Positions 27,941 through 37,216 are shown, counted from the first letter of the stretch. The stretch: 64,000 nucleotides of DNA from Actinomycetota bacterium (GCA_016870215.1 VGCD01000001.1:121838-185837); one strand, 5' to 3'. Notes: generated by a model not told the origin, from the letters alone. Translations and numbers: made by a program.

Positions 27941-28699
27941 CCTGAACAACCGTTCCCACTCGTCATTCATCTCGTCAGACACCGGCTTCATCGAAGGGGG
28001 CGGTACGACAACCCGTGGTTCACCGAGAGCATCGACCACTGCGTCTATCGCATGTTGTGGAGTGGCAGCGAGCGTCTCGTATGTCAATCGAACGGGTTCA
28101 GCACCGGTGTCAGCGAAGTATCCATTCCAGTCGCTGTAGTTGCGTCGTATCTCTGTGAGTGCATCGGAGATTGCACGCTCGTTATAGACAGCTTCGCCGC
28201 GTCCAGCCATGTCGCTATGCCACCGGTTTGTCTGTTGAGCCTTCACGAACGAGATGGCTTGACGAACATCATTGTCGCGACGAATGAGGACCCATGTGAC
28301 GGGTGCGCGCCAGAAACCTGCGTCATCACCGCGTCGAAGCAAGTTGTCTCGATACTGAGTCCAATGAATCTTCATTCCGAACACTCCGTTTGGCGTCGTG
28401 TGCTCGGGGGCAATTCGCGTCAGGTATTCAAGGTATGACTCGTGGGTGTAGTGGCGAATGTGGCGGGCCAGGTCACGCCGTGTGACTTTGCGCAATGCGG
28501 CGGCGCCATAGCCAGCGGCCGACAGCGTCGGAACCCCAAGTCGGGCACGAGTGTCCGTGAAGAGTTTCGTGTGGATGTTCATCATCTCCATCGGACGACC
28601 AGCCACTCCGGTGGATCGAAGCAGCGACGACAGAAGTGTCGAGCCAGATCGTTGAACTGATGCGACTATCAAGGTCTTCCGGATCGGCGAATCGGCCAC
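27923..28699 (-). CDS. Stf0-type sulfotransferase
   Basis: 258 aa from GTG 28699; ATG 28735 or 28738 would add a few residues. The 5'-phosphosulfate loop is VASVQRSGSTLL (residues 12-23). The Stf0-like block NGVFGMKIHWTQYRDNL and the 3'-phosphate-binding region with IRRDNDVRQAISFVKAQQTNRWHSD follow. Mycobacterial Stf0 sulfates trehalose; the acceptor here is unknown. Its 3' end overlaps cysC tail to tail, placing PAPS supply and use side by side. Confidence 0.85.
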   Translation of the reverse strand: MADSPIRKTLIVASVQRSGSTLLSSLLRSTGVAGRPMEMMNIHTKLFTDTRARLGVPTLSAAGYGAAALRKVTRRDLARHIRHYTHESYLEYLTRIAPEHTTPNGVFGMKIHWTQYRDNLLRRGDDAGFWRAPVTWVLIRRDNDVRQAISFVKAQQTNRWHSDMAGRGEAVYNERAISDALTEIRRNYSDWNGYFADTGAEPVRLTYETLAATPQHAIDAVVDALGEPRVVVPPPSMKPVSDEMNDEWERLFRSSGQA

Positions 28700-28744
28700 G
28701 TGGCAACGATAGGCGTCGTTGTGTACGCGTGGCATCATGGTCTG

Positions 28745-29203
28745 GTGAAGCAAATTCTTGGGTTCAGCCGGTTCATCGTTCTTGTCGCAGTTCTCGGCCT
28801 TGGGGCCACGACTATCGCGAGTTTTGGGTGGGGAGTCGCCAAGTCCGTGAAACTCATCGGCGACCTTCTTGCAGGTGCATGGCGCGATGACGTCACGATT
28901 GTTCAGCTTCTCGGAGTGATCGACATGTACCTGCTTGCAGTGGTGCAACTCATCGTCACAATCGGCCTTTACGAGTTATTCATCGACGACCTTCCTGTTC
29001 CGCAGTGGCTGCGCGTGGACTCGTTGGACGGCCTGAAGAAGTCCATCATCGATGTGCTCATCGTCTACATGGGTGTCAAGGGAATCGAGGGATTACTCAC
29101 CAAGAAAGACGCGCTTGACTCGCTCAGTTTCTCGGGTGCAGTGGCAATCCTCGTGATCGCTCTGACCGCTTTTCGTGCCTTTGGAGTGGCGCGGAAGAGT
29201 TGA
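28745..29203 (+). CDS. YqhA/UPF0114-family membrane protein
   Basis: 152 aa from GTG 28745; GTG 28700 would add 15 residues but abuts the divergent gene. About four TM helices, with the family segment LLGVIDMYLLAVVQLIVTIGLYELFI and the following LKKSIIDVLIVYMGVKGIEGLL. Function is unknown. It stands alone, convergent with the SDR gene. Confidence 0.85.
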   Translation: MKQILGFSRFIVLVAVLGLGATTIASFGWGVAKSVKLIGDLLAGAWRDDVTIVQLLGVIDMYLLAVVQLIVTIGLYELFIDDLPVPQWLRVDSLDGLKKSIIDVLIVYMGVKGIEGLLTKKDALDSLSFSGAVAILVIALTAFRAFGVARKS

Positions 29204-29213
29204 GTCGCACCTC

Positions 29214-30047
29214 TCAGTGTTGACCGCTGGCAGACCCGAGACTCACCTCGATGGCCTGGCCGGTGACGGCGGCTGCATTTTCGTCACAGAGGTACATCAC
29301 GGCATGTGAGACCTCCTCGGCGGACAGCCACGGCCGACCGAGTTTGTTCATCGCTGCATAACGCGGCATGACGTCGTCTCGTGTCGGATGTGTGAGATCG
29401 GGACAGAACAGGCTGTACATCGCTGGGTTGTGCAACATCGGAGTGTCCACTGATGTGGGGCACAATGCGTTCACGGTGATGCCATGAGCGGCGACTTCGA
29501 TTGATAGTGACTTTGCCATGCCGATGAGACCCCACTTGCTTGCGACATAGTGCGCAAGATTCGCATTCCCCATGCGGCCGCTCATGGAGGACACGATGAT
29601 GATGCGTCCGTAGTTGCGCTCGAGCATGTGTGGCACCACGGCGCGTACGGTCTTGAACGCACCATTCAGGTTTGTGTCGACCATGGTTGTCCATTGCTCA
29701 TCGGTTAGTTCCCAGAACTTTCCGAATCCAACGACACCCGCATTGGCCACGCAGATATCGAGTCGGCCGAAGGCCTTAACTGCCGTGTCGACGACGTGCG
29801 TCATGGCAGCAGTGTCACGAATATCGGCGACGAACGACAAACACTCTTGACCGATCTCCTGCACCATTGCTTCGGTCTCGCGAAGGTTTGCCGCCGTGCC
29901 GAGTGGGTAGGGAACGGTGTCGATGTCGGCTGCGATATCGACAAGCACCAGCCGTGCACCGGCACGAGCAAGTGCCAGCGCGTGTGAGCGGCCTTGTCCC
30001 CGTGCTGCGCCAGTAACAAGAGCGACTTGGCCAGAGAGATTGGTCAT
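29214..30047 (-). CDS. mycofactocin-coupled SDR-family oxidoreductase
   Basis: 277 aa. Rossmann motif TGAARGQGRSHALALA, the NAG motif VANAGV, catalytic serine in VSSMSG and YVASK. The insert ADIDTVPYPLGTAANLRETEAMVQEIG after the second strand is the mark of the mycofactocin-coupled SDR subfamily, whose NAD is held tightly and re-oxidised by mycofactocin instead of exchanging. An alcohol or carveol-like substrate is likely. No mycofactocin biosynthesis gene is in the window. It is divergent from the amidase across an inverted repeat. Confidence 0.85.
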   Translation of the reverse strand: MTNLSGQVALVTGAARGQGRSHALALARAGARLVLVDIAADIDTVPYPLGTAANLRETEAMVQEIGQECLSFVADIRDTAAMTHVVDTAVKAFGRLDICVANAGVVGFGKFWELTDEQWTTMVDTNLNGAFKTVRAVVPHMLERNYGRIIIVSSMSGRMGNANLAHYVASKWGLIGMAKSLSIEVAAHGITVNALCPTSVDTPMLHNPAMYSLFCPDLTHPTRDDVMPRYAAMNKLGRPWLSAEEVSHAVMYLCDENAAAVTGQAIEVSLGSASGQH

Positions 30048-30063
30048 GAAGCAACACTAGGAC

Positions 30064-30090
30064 GCGGCATTGAACAGTAGGCAATGCCGC
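30064..30090. promoter_or_regulatory. 9-9-9 inverted repeat between the SDR and amidase genes
   Basis: GCGGCATTG (30064-30072) and CAATGCCGC (30082-30090) are perfect reverse complements separated by 9 nt. The site lies 17 bp before the SDR start and 17 bp before ATG 30108 of the amidase, a symmetric place for a dimeric repressor that controls both. No regulator gene is adjacent. Confidence 0.5.
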
Positions 30091-30107
30091 TTACTAGCGT
30101 CATTTGC

Positions 30108-31532
30108 ATGGACGAACTCTTCGATGGGAATGACGCAACCGGGCTTGCCGGCCTCATTCGCGAGAAAAAAGTGTCGGCGCGAGAAATCGTGGAGTTCTCA
30201 ATCGCCAGAATCGAGCAACGGAATCCGGTTGTCAACGCAGTTGTTGCGCGGCGATTTGAAGAGGCGCTGGCGGAATGTGAACAGCCTTCGATTGGACCGC
30301 TAGCTGGTGTTCCCTTTGTCGTGAAAGACCTGGGAATGACGGTCGCAGGGCTTCCGTCAACTGGTGGCTCTCGTCTCTATCGCGATGTGATTGCAACTGA
30401 AGACAGTGAGTTGGCGCGACGTTATAAGCGCGCGGGTCTTGTCATCCTGGGCAACACGAACACCCCAGAGCTTGGTCGCAATGCCAGCACCGAGTCGGTG
30501 CTCTTTGGTGCCTGTCGAAACCCGTGGAACCTCGGATATTCCACCGGAGGTTCTTCTGGTGGAAGTGCGGCATCAGTTGCCGCAGGTCTTGTACCGGCGG
30601 CCCATGCCACCGACGGTGGTGGCTCGATTCGAATTCCTGCGGCAGCGTGTGGCTTATTTGGGTTAAAACCAAGCCGCGGACGTGTCACGTCGATGCCATC
30701 TCGCAGTTTGTTTCGAGGACCGCTTTCTATTGCGCATGCAGTGACTCGAACTGTCCGAGATTCTGCTCTTCTGCTCGACATTGCCCAGGGTGCTCATGTC
30801 GGTGACCCGTTCGTTATCGCGCTGCCTTCACGACCTTATGTCGACGAAGTGGGTCAGTCACCCGGGTCGTTGCGCATTGCCGTCGATCTCGCCACGCCGA
30901 GTGGCGTGGCGGTTCATGAGGACTGTGCGCGAGTTGTCGATGAGGCAATCAAGACACTCGAGAGTCTTGGTCACTCTGTCACGGTGGCGAGGCCATCATT
31001 TCCTCTTGATGCGCTCGCCGCATGCATGCAGATTTACATGGGTGTTCCGATGGCGGCCGACATTGACGCATACCTTCGAGAACAGGGGAGAGAAATTCGC
31101 GACGACGACCTTGAGTCGTTGACGCGCTACATCTACGAGATGGGCAAAGAAGCAAGAGCTGTCGACCTTGCTCATGCTGCGGGCGAACTTGAGCGTGCAG
31201 CACAAGAGATTGGCGTGTTCTTCGCCGACTATGACCTACTGATGACGCCAACCTTGTCGCGTCAGGTACCGCCACTCGGTTTGCTCGACACGATGAACAT
31301 GTCGTCCATCGCCGCTCACGCTGGTGCTTATTCGGCACTCACCAGCCCGTACAACATCACCGGCCAACCAGCTATGTCTCTGCCGCTTGGTTTCGACTCG
31401 AATGGCTTGCCGGTTGGCGTACAGTTCGTGGCCGCATTCGGTCGTGAGGATGTGCTCATTCGCCTTGCGTCACAAGTTGAAACGGTCACTCCGTGGCGCA
31501 CAGCTCCCGTGTGGCCGCCAGTTCCAGCCTGA
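30108..31532 (+). CDS. amidase signature family hydrolase
   Basis: 474 aa from ATG 30108 (MDELFDGNDATGLAGLIREKKVS). ATG 30084 is in frame but lies inside the inverted repeat. The Ser-cisSer-Lys triad is visible: Lys73 in VVKDLG, Ser149 in GGSSGGSA and the nucleophile Ser173 in DGGGSIRIPAA. Family members hydrolyse amides; the substrate is unknown, and the long interior and lack of GatB/C partners make a tRNA amidotransferase unlikely. The gene ends at a perfect hairpin shared with kup. Confidence 0.88.
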   Translation: MDELFDGNDATGLAGLIREKKVSAREIVEFSIARIEQRNPVVNAVVARRFEEALAECEQPSIGPLAGVPFVVKDLGMTVAGLPSTGGSRLYRDVIATEDSELARRYKRAGLVILGNTNTPELGRNASTESVLFGACRNPWNLGYSTGGSSGGSAASVAAGLVPAAHATDGGGSIRIPAAACGLFGLKPSRGRVTSMPSRSLFRGPLSIAHAVTRTVRDSALLLDIAQGAHVGDPFVIALPSRPYVDEVGQSPGSLRIAVDLATPSGVAVHEDCARVVDEAIKTLESLGHSVTVARPSFPLDALAACMQIYMGVPMAADIDAYLREQGREIRDDDLESLTRYIYEMGKEARAVDLAHAAGELERAAQEIGVFFADYDLLMTPTLSRQVPPLGLLDTMNMSSIAAHAGAYSALTSPYNITGQPAMSLPLGFDSNGLPVGVQFVAAFGREDVLIRLASQVETVTPWRTAPVWPPVPA

Positions 31533-31540
31533 AGGTTGTG

Positions 31541-31560
31541 CGAGATTTGATTAAATCTCG
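31541..31560. terminator. bidirectional hairpin between amidase gene and kup
   Basis: CGAGATTT (31541-31548) pairs perfectly with AAATCTCG (31553-31560) around a GATT loop. It starts 8 bp after the amidase stop, and its right arm carries the kup stop codon on the other strand. The AT-rich upper stem is not followed by a T-run on either strand. Confidence 0.55.
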
Positions 31561-33548
31561 ACGCGCGAGCCGACTTCGAACACGCGGTCACTTGGCAAGT
31601 TGAAGAACCGAACCGCGCTGTCGGCGCCGCGATTCAACATGACGAACAAGTGCTCTTGCAGGGGGTTCATTCCGGGTGCCTTGCCAGCAACGATTGATTC
31701 ATGACCGATGAAGTAGGTGACATCGTCAGGGTCGTACACGAGTCCTCTGTGCTCGAGACTTGCAAGAGCGTCGGGCACATTTGGGTCTTCCATGAAGCCG
31801 AACTCGAGCTGCACTTGGAACACACCCGGTGCCACTTTCTTGATGTCGGCGCGACGTGAAGGGTCGACCCTCGGCTCATCGGTCGTGTCGACCGACACGA
31901 TGAGGGTGCAATCATGAAGCACTTTGTTGTGTAGCAAGTTGTTGACGAGCGCAGGTGGGGCCTTGCCCAGGTCCTTGAACATGAACACAGCGGTTCCGTC
32001 GACGCGCTTGATGTTGTCAGTTGCGTCGAGGAATTCTTCGAGTGGTCGCTCACCGCGATGGATGCGTAGCGCCACCAAGCTTCGACCTTTTCGCCACGTC
32101 TGCATTTGAACCATCAAGATCACGCCAACAGCGAGGGCGAACCAGCCGCCGTGCGGAATCTTGACGATGTTGGCTCCGAGGAAACCACATTCGATGAACA
32201 GCATTGGAAGACAGACTGCGAATGCCTTTGCACGACTCCAATTCCAACTGTCGGTCAACACTCTGAAGAAGATGAGAGTTGTAATCGCCATCGTCATCGT
32301 GACCGCGATGCCGTACGCGGCGGCCAAGTTGCTTGAAGTTTGGAAGCCCAACACAAGGCCGACACATGCGACCATCAGCACCCAGTTGACGAGAGGAACA
32401 TAGATCTGTCCGGAGTGTTGCTGGGAGGTGTGTCGAATGGCGATGCGAGGCAAGTAGTCGAGCTGTACTGCCTGTGCTGTGAGAGAGAACACCCCAGAGA
32501 TGAGAGCTTGCGATGCAATGATCGTGGCGAGCGTGGCGAGAATGACAAGCGGCAACAACAGAGACTCTGGAGCCATACGGAAGAAGACGCTCTCGATGTC
32601 TTCTGGGTTCTTTAGAAGAAACGCACCTTGGCCCCAGTAGTTCAGAAGAAGTGAAGGCAGCACCATCGCGTACCAGCCGTACATGATGGGCTTGCGACCG
32701 AAGTGGCCCATGTCTGCGTACAGCGCTTCGCCGCCTGTCACGACCAAGAAAATCGACCCGAGAGACAGAAACGCTTTGCCCTTTTCATGGGTGAAGTAAT
32801 GCACAGCGTGATATGGGTTAATCGACTGCAAGATTTCGGGCGCAGTGACAATCTTTGAAAGTCCGAGCAAAGCGAGGGTGGCGAACCACACCATCATGAT
32901 GGGGCCAAATACTTTGCCTACTGCTCCGGTGCCACGGCTTTGCACGAGGAAAAGGCCGACGATGATGACGATGGCAATGGGGATGACCCAATCAGCAAAT
33001 GACGTGGACACCTCCTCAAGTCCTTCGACGGCTGACAACACGGAAATGGCTGGCGTGATGATGCCGTCACCGTAAAGAAGCGCTGTTCCAAACACGCCAA
33101 GCGAGACGAGCAATCCAGCTCTTGTGACGGTTGGGCCTCGACGGCCCATCACCTTGGCTGTCAATGCAAGGATGCCGCCTTCGCCGCGGTTGTCTGCTCG
33201 CATCACGAACATCAAGTACTTCACTGAGATGATGAGGATGAGCGACCAGAAGGCGAGTGAGCACACGCCGAACACGTTGATGCGATCAACTGTCATCACG
33301 TGAGATTTTTCTGTGAAGGCTTCCTTCAGTGCATACAGAGGGCTGGTTCCGATGTCGCCGTACACCACGCCGAGTGCGCCGAGCGCAAGAGCGACGGTTC
33401 CGGCTCGCGAGTGGCCCTCATGTTCACCGTGGCGGTGGCTCTCGTCGCTTCCATCAAGCTTCTCGGCACGCCGCTTGGCCTCGTCCTCTTGGGCAAGGCG
33501 CCGAGCAAGTTCAACCGACTCAGCGCCGGCGGTCTGATCAGATCCCAC
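31551..33548 (-). CDS. kup: low-affinity potassium transporter Kup
   Basis: 665 aa, GTG 33548. Proton-coupled K+ uptake in the cytoplasmic membrane. An N-terminal charged tail (about 45 residues) is followed by about 12 TM helices with GALGVVYGDIGTSPLYALKE, DNRGEGGILAL and GDGIITPAISVLSAVEGL, and a C-terminal soluble domain of about 150 residues. The start is 19 bp downstream of the acetyltransferase gene on the same strand, suggesting cotranscription. No c-di-AMP riboswitch-like leader can fit in the gap. Confidence 0.95.
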   Translation of the reverse strand: MGSDQTAGAESVELARRLAQEDEAKRRAEKLDGSDESHRHGEHEGHSRAGTVALALGALGVVYGDIGTSPLYALKEAFTEKSHVMTVDRINVFGVCSLAFWSLILIISVKYLMFVMRADNRGEGGILALTAKVMGRRGPTVTRAGLLVSLGVFGTALLYGDGIITPAISVLSAVEGLEEVSTSFADWVIPIAIVIIVGLFLVQSRGTGAVGKVFGPIMMVWFATLALLGLSKIVTAPEILQSINPYHAVHYFTHEKGKAFLSLGSIFLVVTGGEALYADMGHFGRKPIMYGWYAMVLPSLLLNYWGQGAFLLKNPEDIESVFFRMAPESLLLPLVILATLATIIASQALISGVFSLTAQAVQLDYLPRIAIRHTSQQHSGQIYVPLVNWVLMVACVGLVLGFQTSSNLAAAYGIAVTMTMAITTLIFFRVLTDSWNWSRAKAFAVCLPMLFIECGFLGANIVKIPHGGWFALAVGVILMVQMQTWRKGRSLVALRIHRGERPLEEFLDATDNIKRVDGTAVFMFKDLGKAPPALVNNLLHNKVLHDCTLIVSVDTTDEPRVDPSRRADIKKVAPGVFQVQLEFGFMEDPNVPDALASLEHRGLVYDPDDVTYFIGHESIVAGKAPGMNPLQEHLFVMLNRGADSAVRFFNLPSDRVFEVGSRVEI

Positions 33549-33567
33549 GAAGAGTTGAGGCTAGTGG

Positions 33568-34083
33568 TCAATCGGTGTCGGGCAAGAGGCGCTTCACCAT
33601 CAAACTCACGATCTTTCCGGGGCGTGTCTCTTGTTGGTCAACTTCGACGAATCCTTCACGAAGGTGAAAGCGGAGCGAGCCTTCATTGGGAGGTTTGACG
33701 TTCACTTCGAGGGCAAATAATGACGCTGTTGCCCGTCGTTCGACTTCTTGGTAGAGGGCCGCGCCGTACCCGTGTCCTTGGTGTTTGGCGTTGAAGGCGA
33801 CGCGGTCGAGGTACACGAAGTTGTCGTACCGGTTGCAGAAATATCGGTAGTTCGGGCTGTCATACGCAGTGCCAGGGGGAAGCACCATGCAGAACCCGGC
33901 CAATTCATCACTTACGTCAACCGCGAGGGCGATGTTGCACATTGCCAGAATCGCATCCATCGCATCTCGAGGTTCGTCGCCAACCGCTGGTGTATTCGCC
34001 TGGTTGATGCGCCACGCGTCATCGAGGTCGCGGGGTAGGAGGTCGCGAATTCGCACGGTGTGATTCTGGCCGAGTTCGCTCAC
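33568..34083 (-). CDS. GNAT-family N-acetyltransferase
   Basis: 171 aa, GTG 34083. Acetyl-CoA-binding motif A is YLDRVAFNAKHQGHGYGAALYQEVERRA (Q/RxxGxG/A as QGHGYG), and the C-terminal LEVNVKPPNEGSLRFHLREGFVEV is the usual strand-helix-strand end. The acceptor is unknown. It lies directly upstream of kup on the same strand and is divergent from the acyl-CoA ligase gene. Confidence 0.85.
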   Translation of the reverse strand: MSELGQNHTVRIRDLLPRDLDDAWRINQANTPAVGDEPRDAMDAILAMCNIALAVDVSDELAGFCMVLPPGTAYDSPNYRYFCNRYDNFVYLDRVAFNAKHQGHGYGAALYQEVERRATASLFALEVNVKPPNEGSLRFHLREGFVEVDQQETRPGKIVSLMVKRLLPDTD

Positions 34084-34135
34084 CTATTCCCACTCCGTGT
34101 TTCAGAGGCCATGAGAAATGAGGAAAGATAAGGAC

Positions 34136-35848
34136 GTGATTCACCACTACCTCACCGCCCGTGCCGAACTTGACGCGGCAGGGTCACCATTTGCTACCAC
34201 TGTCGGCGACGTCAATGGTGTGCCCACCAAGATATTCGCCGCCGCACCTCCCAACATGCGTGTGTTGTGGGAGATGAGTGCGGGTCATGGCGACAAGGAC
34301 TATCTGGTGTACGAGGATGAGCGGTACAGCTACGCCGAAGTGCATGCGCAGGTGCGCAAGCTCGCCACCCACCTTGTATCAAACGGAGTAACTCGAGGTT
34401 CACGAGTGGCAATCGCAATGCGTAACTACCCCGAGTGGGTTGTTGGTTATTGGGCAACCGTGTCGATCGGCGCAGCAGTTGTCGGCATGAACGCGTGGTG
34501 GACAGCGCCAGAGATGGAGTACGCGCTGAACGACAGCACGCCGGCGGTGTTGATTGCCGACAGTGAACGTCTTGAACGCTTCGCGCAGATTGGAAACCTC
34601 CATGCAGTTCACGTGATTGCTGTGCGCACTGAAGACGGATTGCCAGCCGGTGCGACGAGGTGGAGTGACATCATGGCGTCCGCTGACCCCGAGGCACTTC
34701 CTGCCGTCGACATCGACCCCTATGACGACGCAACGATCTTTTACACGTCTGGAACCACTGGTTTTCCGAAAGGTGCGCAACTTCATCACCGTGGTTCTGT
34801 CGACAACATTTTGAACATTGCGGCCATGACGACGGCAGCGTCGCTCGCGGAACAGAAAGCCATAGCTGCGGGTGATGTGCCACCACCGGACGCTGTGCCA
34901 CCTGCCTTGGCGCCGTCGTTCATGGCGCCGACACCGCTGTTCCATGTGACGGCATGCAACTGCATATTGCACCCCGCAACTTTGGTGGGTGGCAAGGTCG
35001 TGCTCATGTACAAGTGGGAACCTGGTCGTGCGCTCGAGTTGATTGAGCGCGAGAAGGTCACCAACTTCTCGGGTGTTCCGACGATGAGTCGTGAGTTACT
35101 CATGCATCCTGACTGGTCAAAGCGCGACACGTCGTCAGTGCAGGGAATGGGTGGCGGAGGAGCTGCGCTGCAACCTGACTTGGTGCACAAGATCGCAGGT
35201 GCATTGAAGACGGGTCAGCCATCCACTGGTTATGGAATGACTGAGACGCACGGCATCATCACAGCGAACGCCGCTCGCTGGTTCGTGACCAAACCAGAGT
35301 CGTGTGGTCCGCCGGTGCCGACACTTGAAGCGAAACTGGTCGACGAGGAGGGCAACGATCTGCCGCGCAACCAAGACGTCACAGGGGTTTTGTGCGTTCG
35401 TGGTTCAATCGTCATCAAGGGTTACTTGAATCGGCCTGAAGCCACAGCAGAGACCATCAAGGACGGATGGCTGAACACGGGCGACATCGCACGAATCGAT
35501 GACGATGGATTCATCTACATCGTCGATCGCGCCAAGGACATGGTACTGCGCGGCGGCGAAAATGTTTACTGCAGTGAAGTTGAGACGGCGATCTATCACC
35601 ACGATGCGATCGCAGAAGCAGCAGTGTTCGGTATTCCCGATAATCGCCTCGGAGAAGAAGTTGCTGCGGCCATCGTGTTGCGGCCAGGTCATGTTCTCTC
35701 ACAAGAAGAGCTTGTGCAGTTCCTCTCTGCTCGAATCGCAAAACACAAAATTCCATCGAAAGTGTGGTTTCGTGACGAAGCGTTGCCGCGCAATGCAAAT
35801 GGCAAGTTCCTGAAGCGCGAGTTGCGCAAGGAACTCACTGGTTCCTGA
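34136..35848 (+). CDS. fatty-acyl-CoA synthetase (AMP-binding, FadD-like)
   Basis: 570 aa from GTG 34136, chosen because GAGGAAAG lies 8 nt upstream; ATG 34118 adds six residues but has no ribosome binding site. Adenylation motifs: P-loop IFYTSGTTGFPKG, YGMTETHG, the hinge NTGDIARIDDDGFIYIVDRAKDMVLRGGENVYCSEVE, and the catalytic lysine in NANGKFLKRELR. It activates a carboxylic acid as acyl-AMP and then as CoA thioester; the chain length is not readable. It stands between a divergent GNAT gene and an ATP-grasp gene. Confidence 0.9.
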   Translation: MIHHYLTARAELDAAGSPFATTVGDVNGVPTKIFAAAPPNMRVLWEMSAGHGDKDYLVYEDERYSYAEVHAQVRKLATHLVSNGVTRGSRVAIAMRNYPEWVVGYWATVSIGAAVVGMNAWWTAPEMEYALNDSTPAVLIADSERLERFAQIGNLHAVHVIAVRTEDGLPAGATRWSDIMASADPEALPAVDIDPYDDATIFYTSGTTGFPKGAQLHHRGSVDNILNIAAMTTAASLAEQKAIAAGDVPPPDAVPPALAPSFMAPTPLFHVTACNCILHPATLVGGKVVLMYKWEPGRALELIEREKVTNFSGVPTMSRELLMHPDWSKRDTSSVQGMGGGGAALQPDLVHKIAGALKTGQPSTGYGMTETHGIITANAARWFVTKPESCGPPVPTLEAKLVDEEGNDLPRNQDVTGVLCVRGSIVIKGYLNRPEATAETIKDGWLNTGDIARIDDDGFIYIVDRAKDMVLRGGENVYCSEVETAIYHHDAIAEAAVFGIPDNRLGEEVAAAIVLRPGHVLSQEELVQFLSARIAKHKIPSKVWFRDEALPRNANGKFLKRELRKELTGS

Positions 35849-35874
35849 GCACACCGAACGTCAATCAGTGCGAC

Positions 35875-36777
35875 ATGACTTCGATAGTTGTCGTCGGATA
35901 TCCCGACAGGCTTCGCGCAGATCACGCTTGTCTCCTGCAAGCAGCTCAGGCCCGTGGCATCAGCGCTCGGTTGGTGTCGCCCTCGGAATTGTCATTGGTG
36001 ACGGAGTCAGGCCAGCAGTGGGTATCCGTGGCCGAACAGAGAGTCATTCCAGATGTGGTCTTACCCCGAGGCCTTAATCGTCCGTGGCCGCTCATGCAAC
36101 AAGTACTTGAGCACTGGAGTCGTGACGGCGCTTGCATTGTGCCAGACGTGATTGCGGCAAGCCTGTGTGCCGACAAGGTCACGTGTACTTCGGTGCTCAT
36201 GGCACACAGAGTTCCGACCTTGGCAACCATGTCAGTAGTTCCAGGTGTCGGTGTAAACCTCTCAAGTGGTGAATCACATTTCGGTACGCGACCTGTGGTG
36301 GTGAAACCTGCACGCGCATCGAAAGGTCGAGGAGTCTTGAAATTCGACACATGGCACGAGGCTGAAGTTGCGTTGTCGACGACAGTTCCGCTCGTCGCAG
36401 GGATGGTCGATCACCAAGTGGTGCAACCGCTGGCGACAGGTGCGGGATGTGACTTCCGAGTCATCGTTGCTGATCGAGGTCACAGTCATGAGGTGGTCGC
36501 ACTGACAAGACGACGTGCGCCGATGAATGAGTTCGTCACCAATGCACCTGGCGCACTCGTAGACGACGTCGACATGACATCTCTCGATGCAGAGCGAATA
36601 GCAGCACCCGCTGTGCTTGCAGCACGGGCTCTCGGTTTGTGTTTTGCTGGCGTCGATGTCATCGAGCATGAGGGAGAGATGGTGGTGCTGGAAGTGAATG
36701 CGTGGCCCGGGTTGGCTCCTGACCAGCGCGGAACTTCTCTTGCCGATGCACTGCTTGATGCCGCACTCCGAGCCTGA
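35875..36777 (+). CDS. RimK-like ATP-grasp ligase
   Basis: 300 aa. After a Rossmann-like N-terminal part (IVVVGYPDRLRADHACLLQAA), the ATP-grasp core shows VVVKPARASKGRGV, the DFRVIVADRG strand and the metal ligands in VVLEVNAWPGLAP. RimK relatives form amide bonds between an amino acid (often glutamate) and a protein, peptide or cofactor tail. No carrier protein or peptide gene is nearby, so its substrate is open. It ends one base before the convergent DUF3291 gene. Confidence 0.8.
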   Translation: MTSIVVVGYPDRLRADHACLLQAAQARGISARLVSPSELSLVTESGQQWVSVAEQRVIPDVVLPRGLNRPWPLMQQVLEHWSRDGACIVPDVIAASLCADKVTCTSVLMAHRVPTLATMSVVPGVGVNLSSGESHFGTRPVVVKPARASKGRGVLKFDTWHEAEVALSTTVPLVAGMVDHQVVQPLATGAGCDFRVIVADRGHSHEVVALTRRRAPMNEFVTNAPGALVDDVDMTSLDAERIAAPAVLAARALGLCFAGVDVIEHEGEMVVLEVNAWPGLAPDQRGTSLADALLDAALRA

Positions 36778-36778
36778 C

Positions 36779-37216
36779 TCAGTCGGTGAGTGAACTGACC
36801 TCTCGAAATCCGAAACCTGTGTCGCTGGGGCCGTGCTCCACATACTCGTCAAGTCGACGCTTACCTTCCTGCAACGTCGGACGTTCCTGCGGCTCGACCC
36901 ACCACAACACAACTGCCGACGAGTCGAACCACTCTTTGCGGCGACGGAAGACATCGCGATGGAAACCGCGGTACACGTAATTCTTCAGATGTTCGACTGA
37001 TTGCCAGACGGACAGATTCACGGTCATCAAGGGATCGCCGTAGACGTCCTCATCGGGTGCTCGAGTGTCGATGCCATGACGCCACACAAACCCCGGGCTT
37101 GCCTCAGCGTGGGCGTTTGTCTCGTCGATGAGATCTTCAAATGGGCGCGTTAGTGGATGCCCGAGTGGATGTCGAAGGCGCGCAATATTGAATTGCGCGA
37201 TGTAGAGATGTCCCGT
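36779..37216 (-). CDS. DUF3291 protein without a normal start codon
   Basis: The conserved family frame is open from 37234 down to 36779. It encodes the typical N-terminus GHLYIAQFNIARLRHPLGHP, then FEDLIDETNAHAEASPGFVWRHGID, and ends with SVWQSVEHLKNYVYRGFHRDVFRRRKEWF and the WWV segment. There is no ATG, GTG or TTG between the in-frame stop (37235-37237) and an internal GTG that would remove the N-terminal strand. I place the start at ACG 37216, one base away from ATG; a noncanonical start, a mutation or a sequencing error are all possible. ATG 37087 would give a truncated 102-aa protein. The stop of the upstream MFS gene is only 7 bp from the open frame, so the two form an operon. The family's function is unknown; it is related to antibiotic-biosynthesis-monooxygenase-like ferredoxin folds. 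Confidence 0.6.
   Translation of the reverse strand, partial: TGHLYIAQFNIARLRHPLGHPLTRPFEDLIDETNAHAEASPGFVWRHGIDTRAPDEDVYGDPLMTVNLSVWQSVEHLKNYVYRGFHRDVFRRRKEWFDSSAVVLWWVEPQERPTLQEGKRRLDEYVEHGPSDTGFGFREVSSLTD

Noticed and set aside
36777-36791. Terminator ACTCA-GTCGG-TGAGT between the ATP-grasp and DUF3291 genes
   Set aside because: A 5-bp stem with no T-run, fully inside coding ends; not distinguishable from chance.
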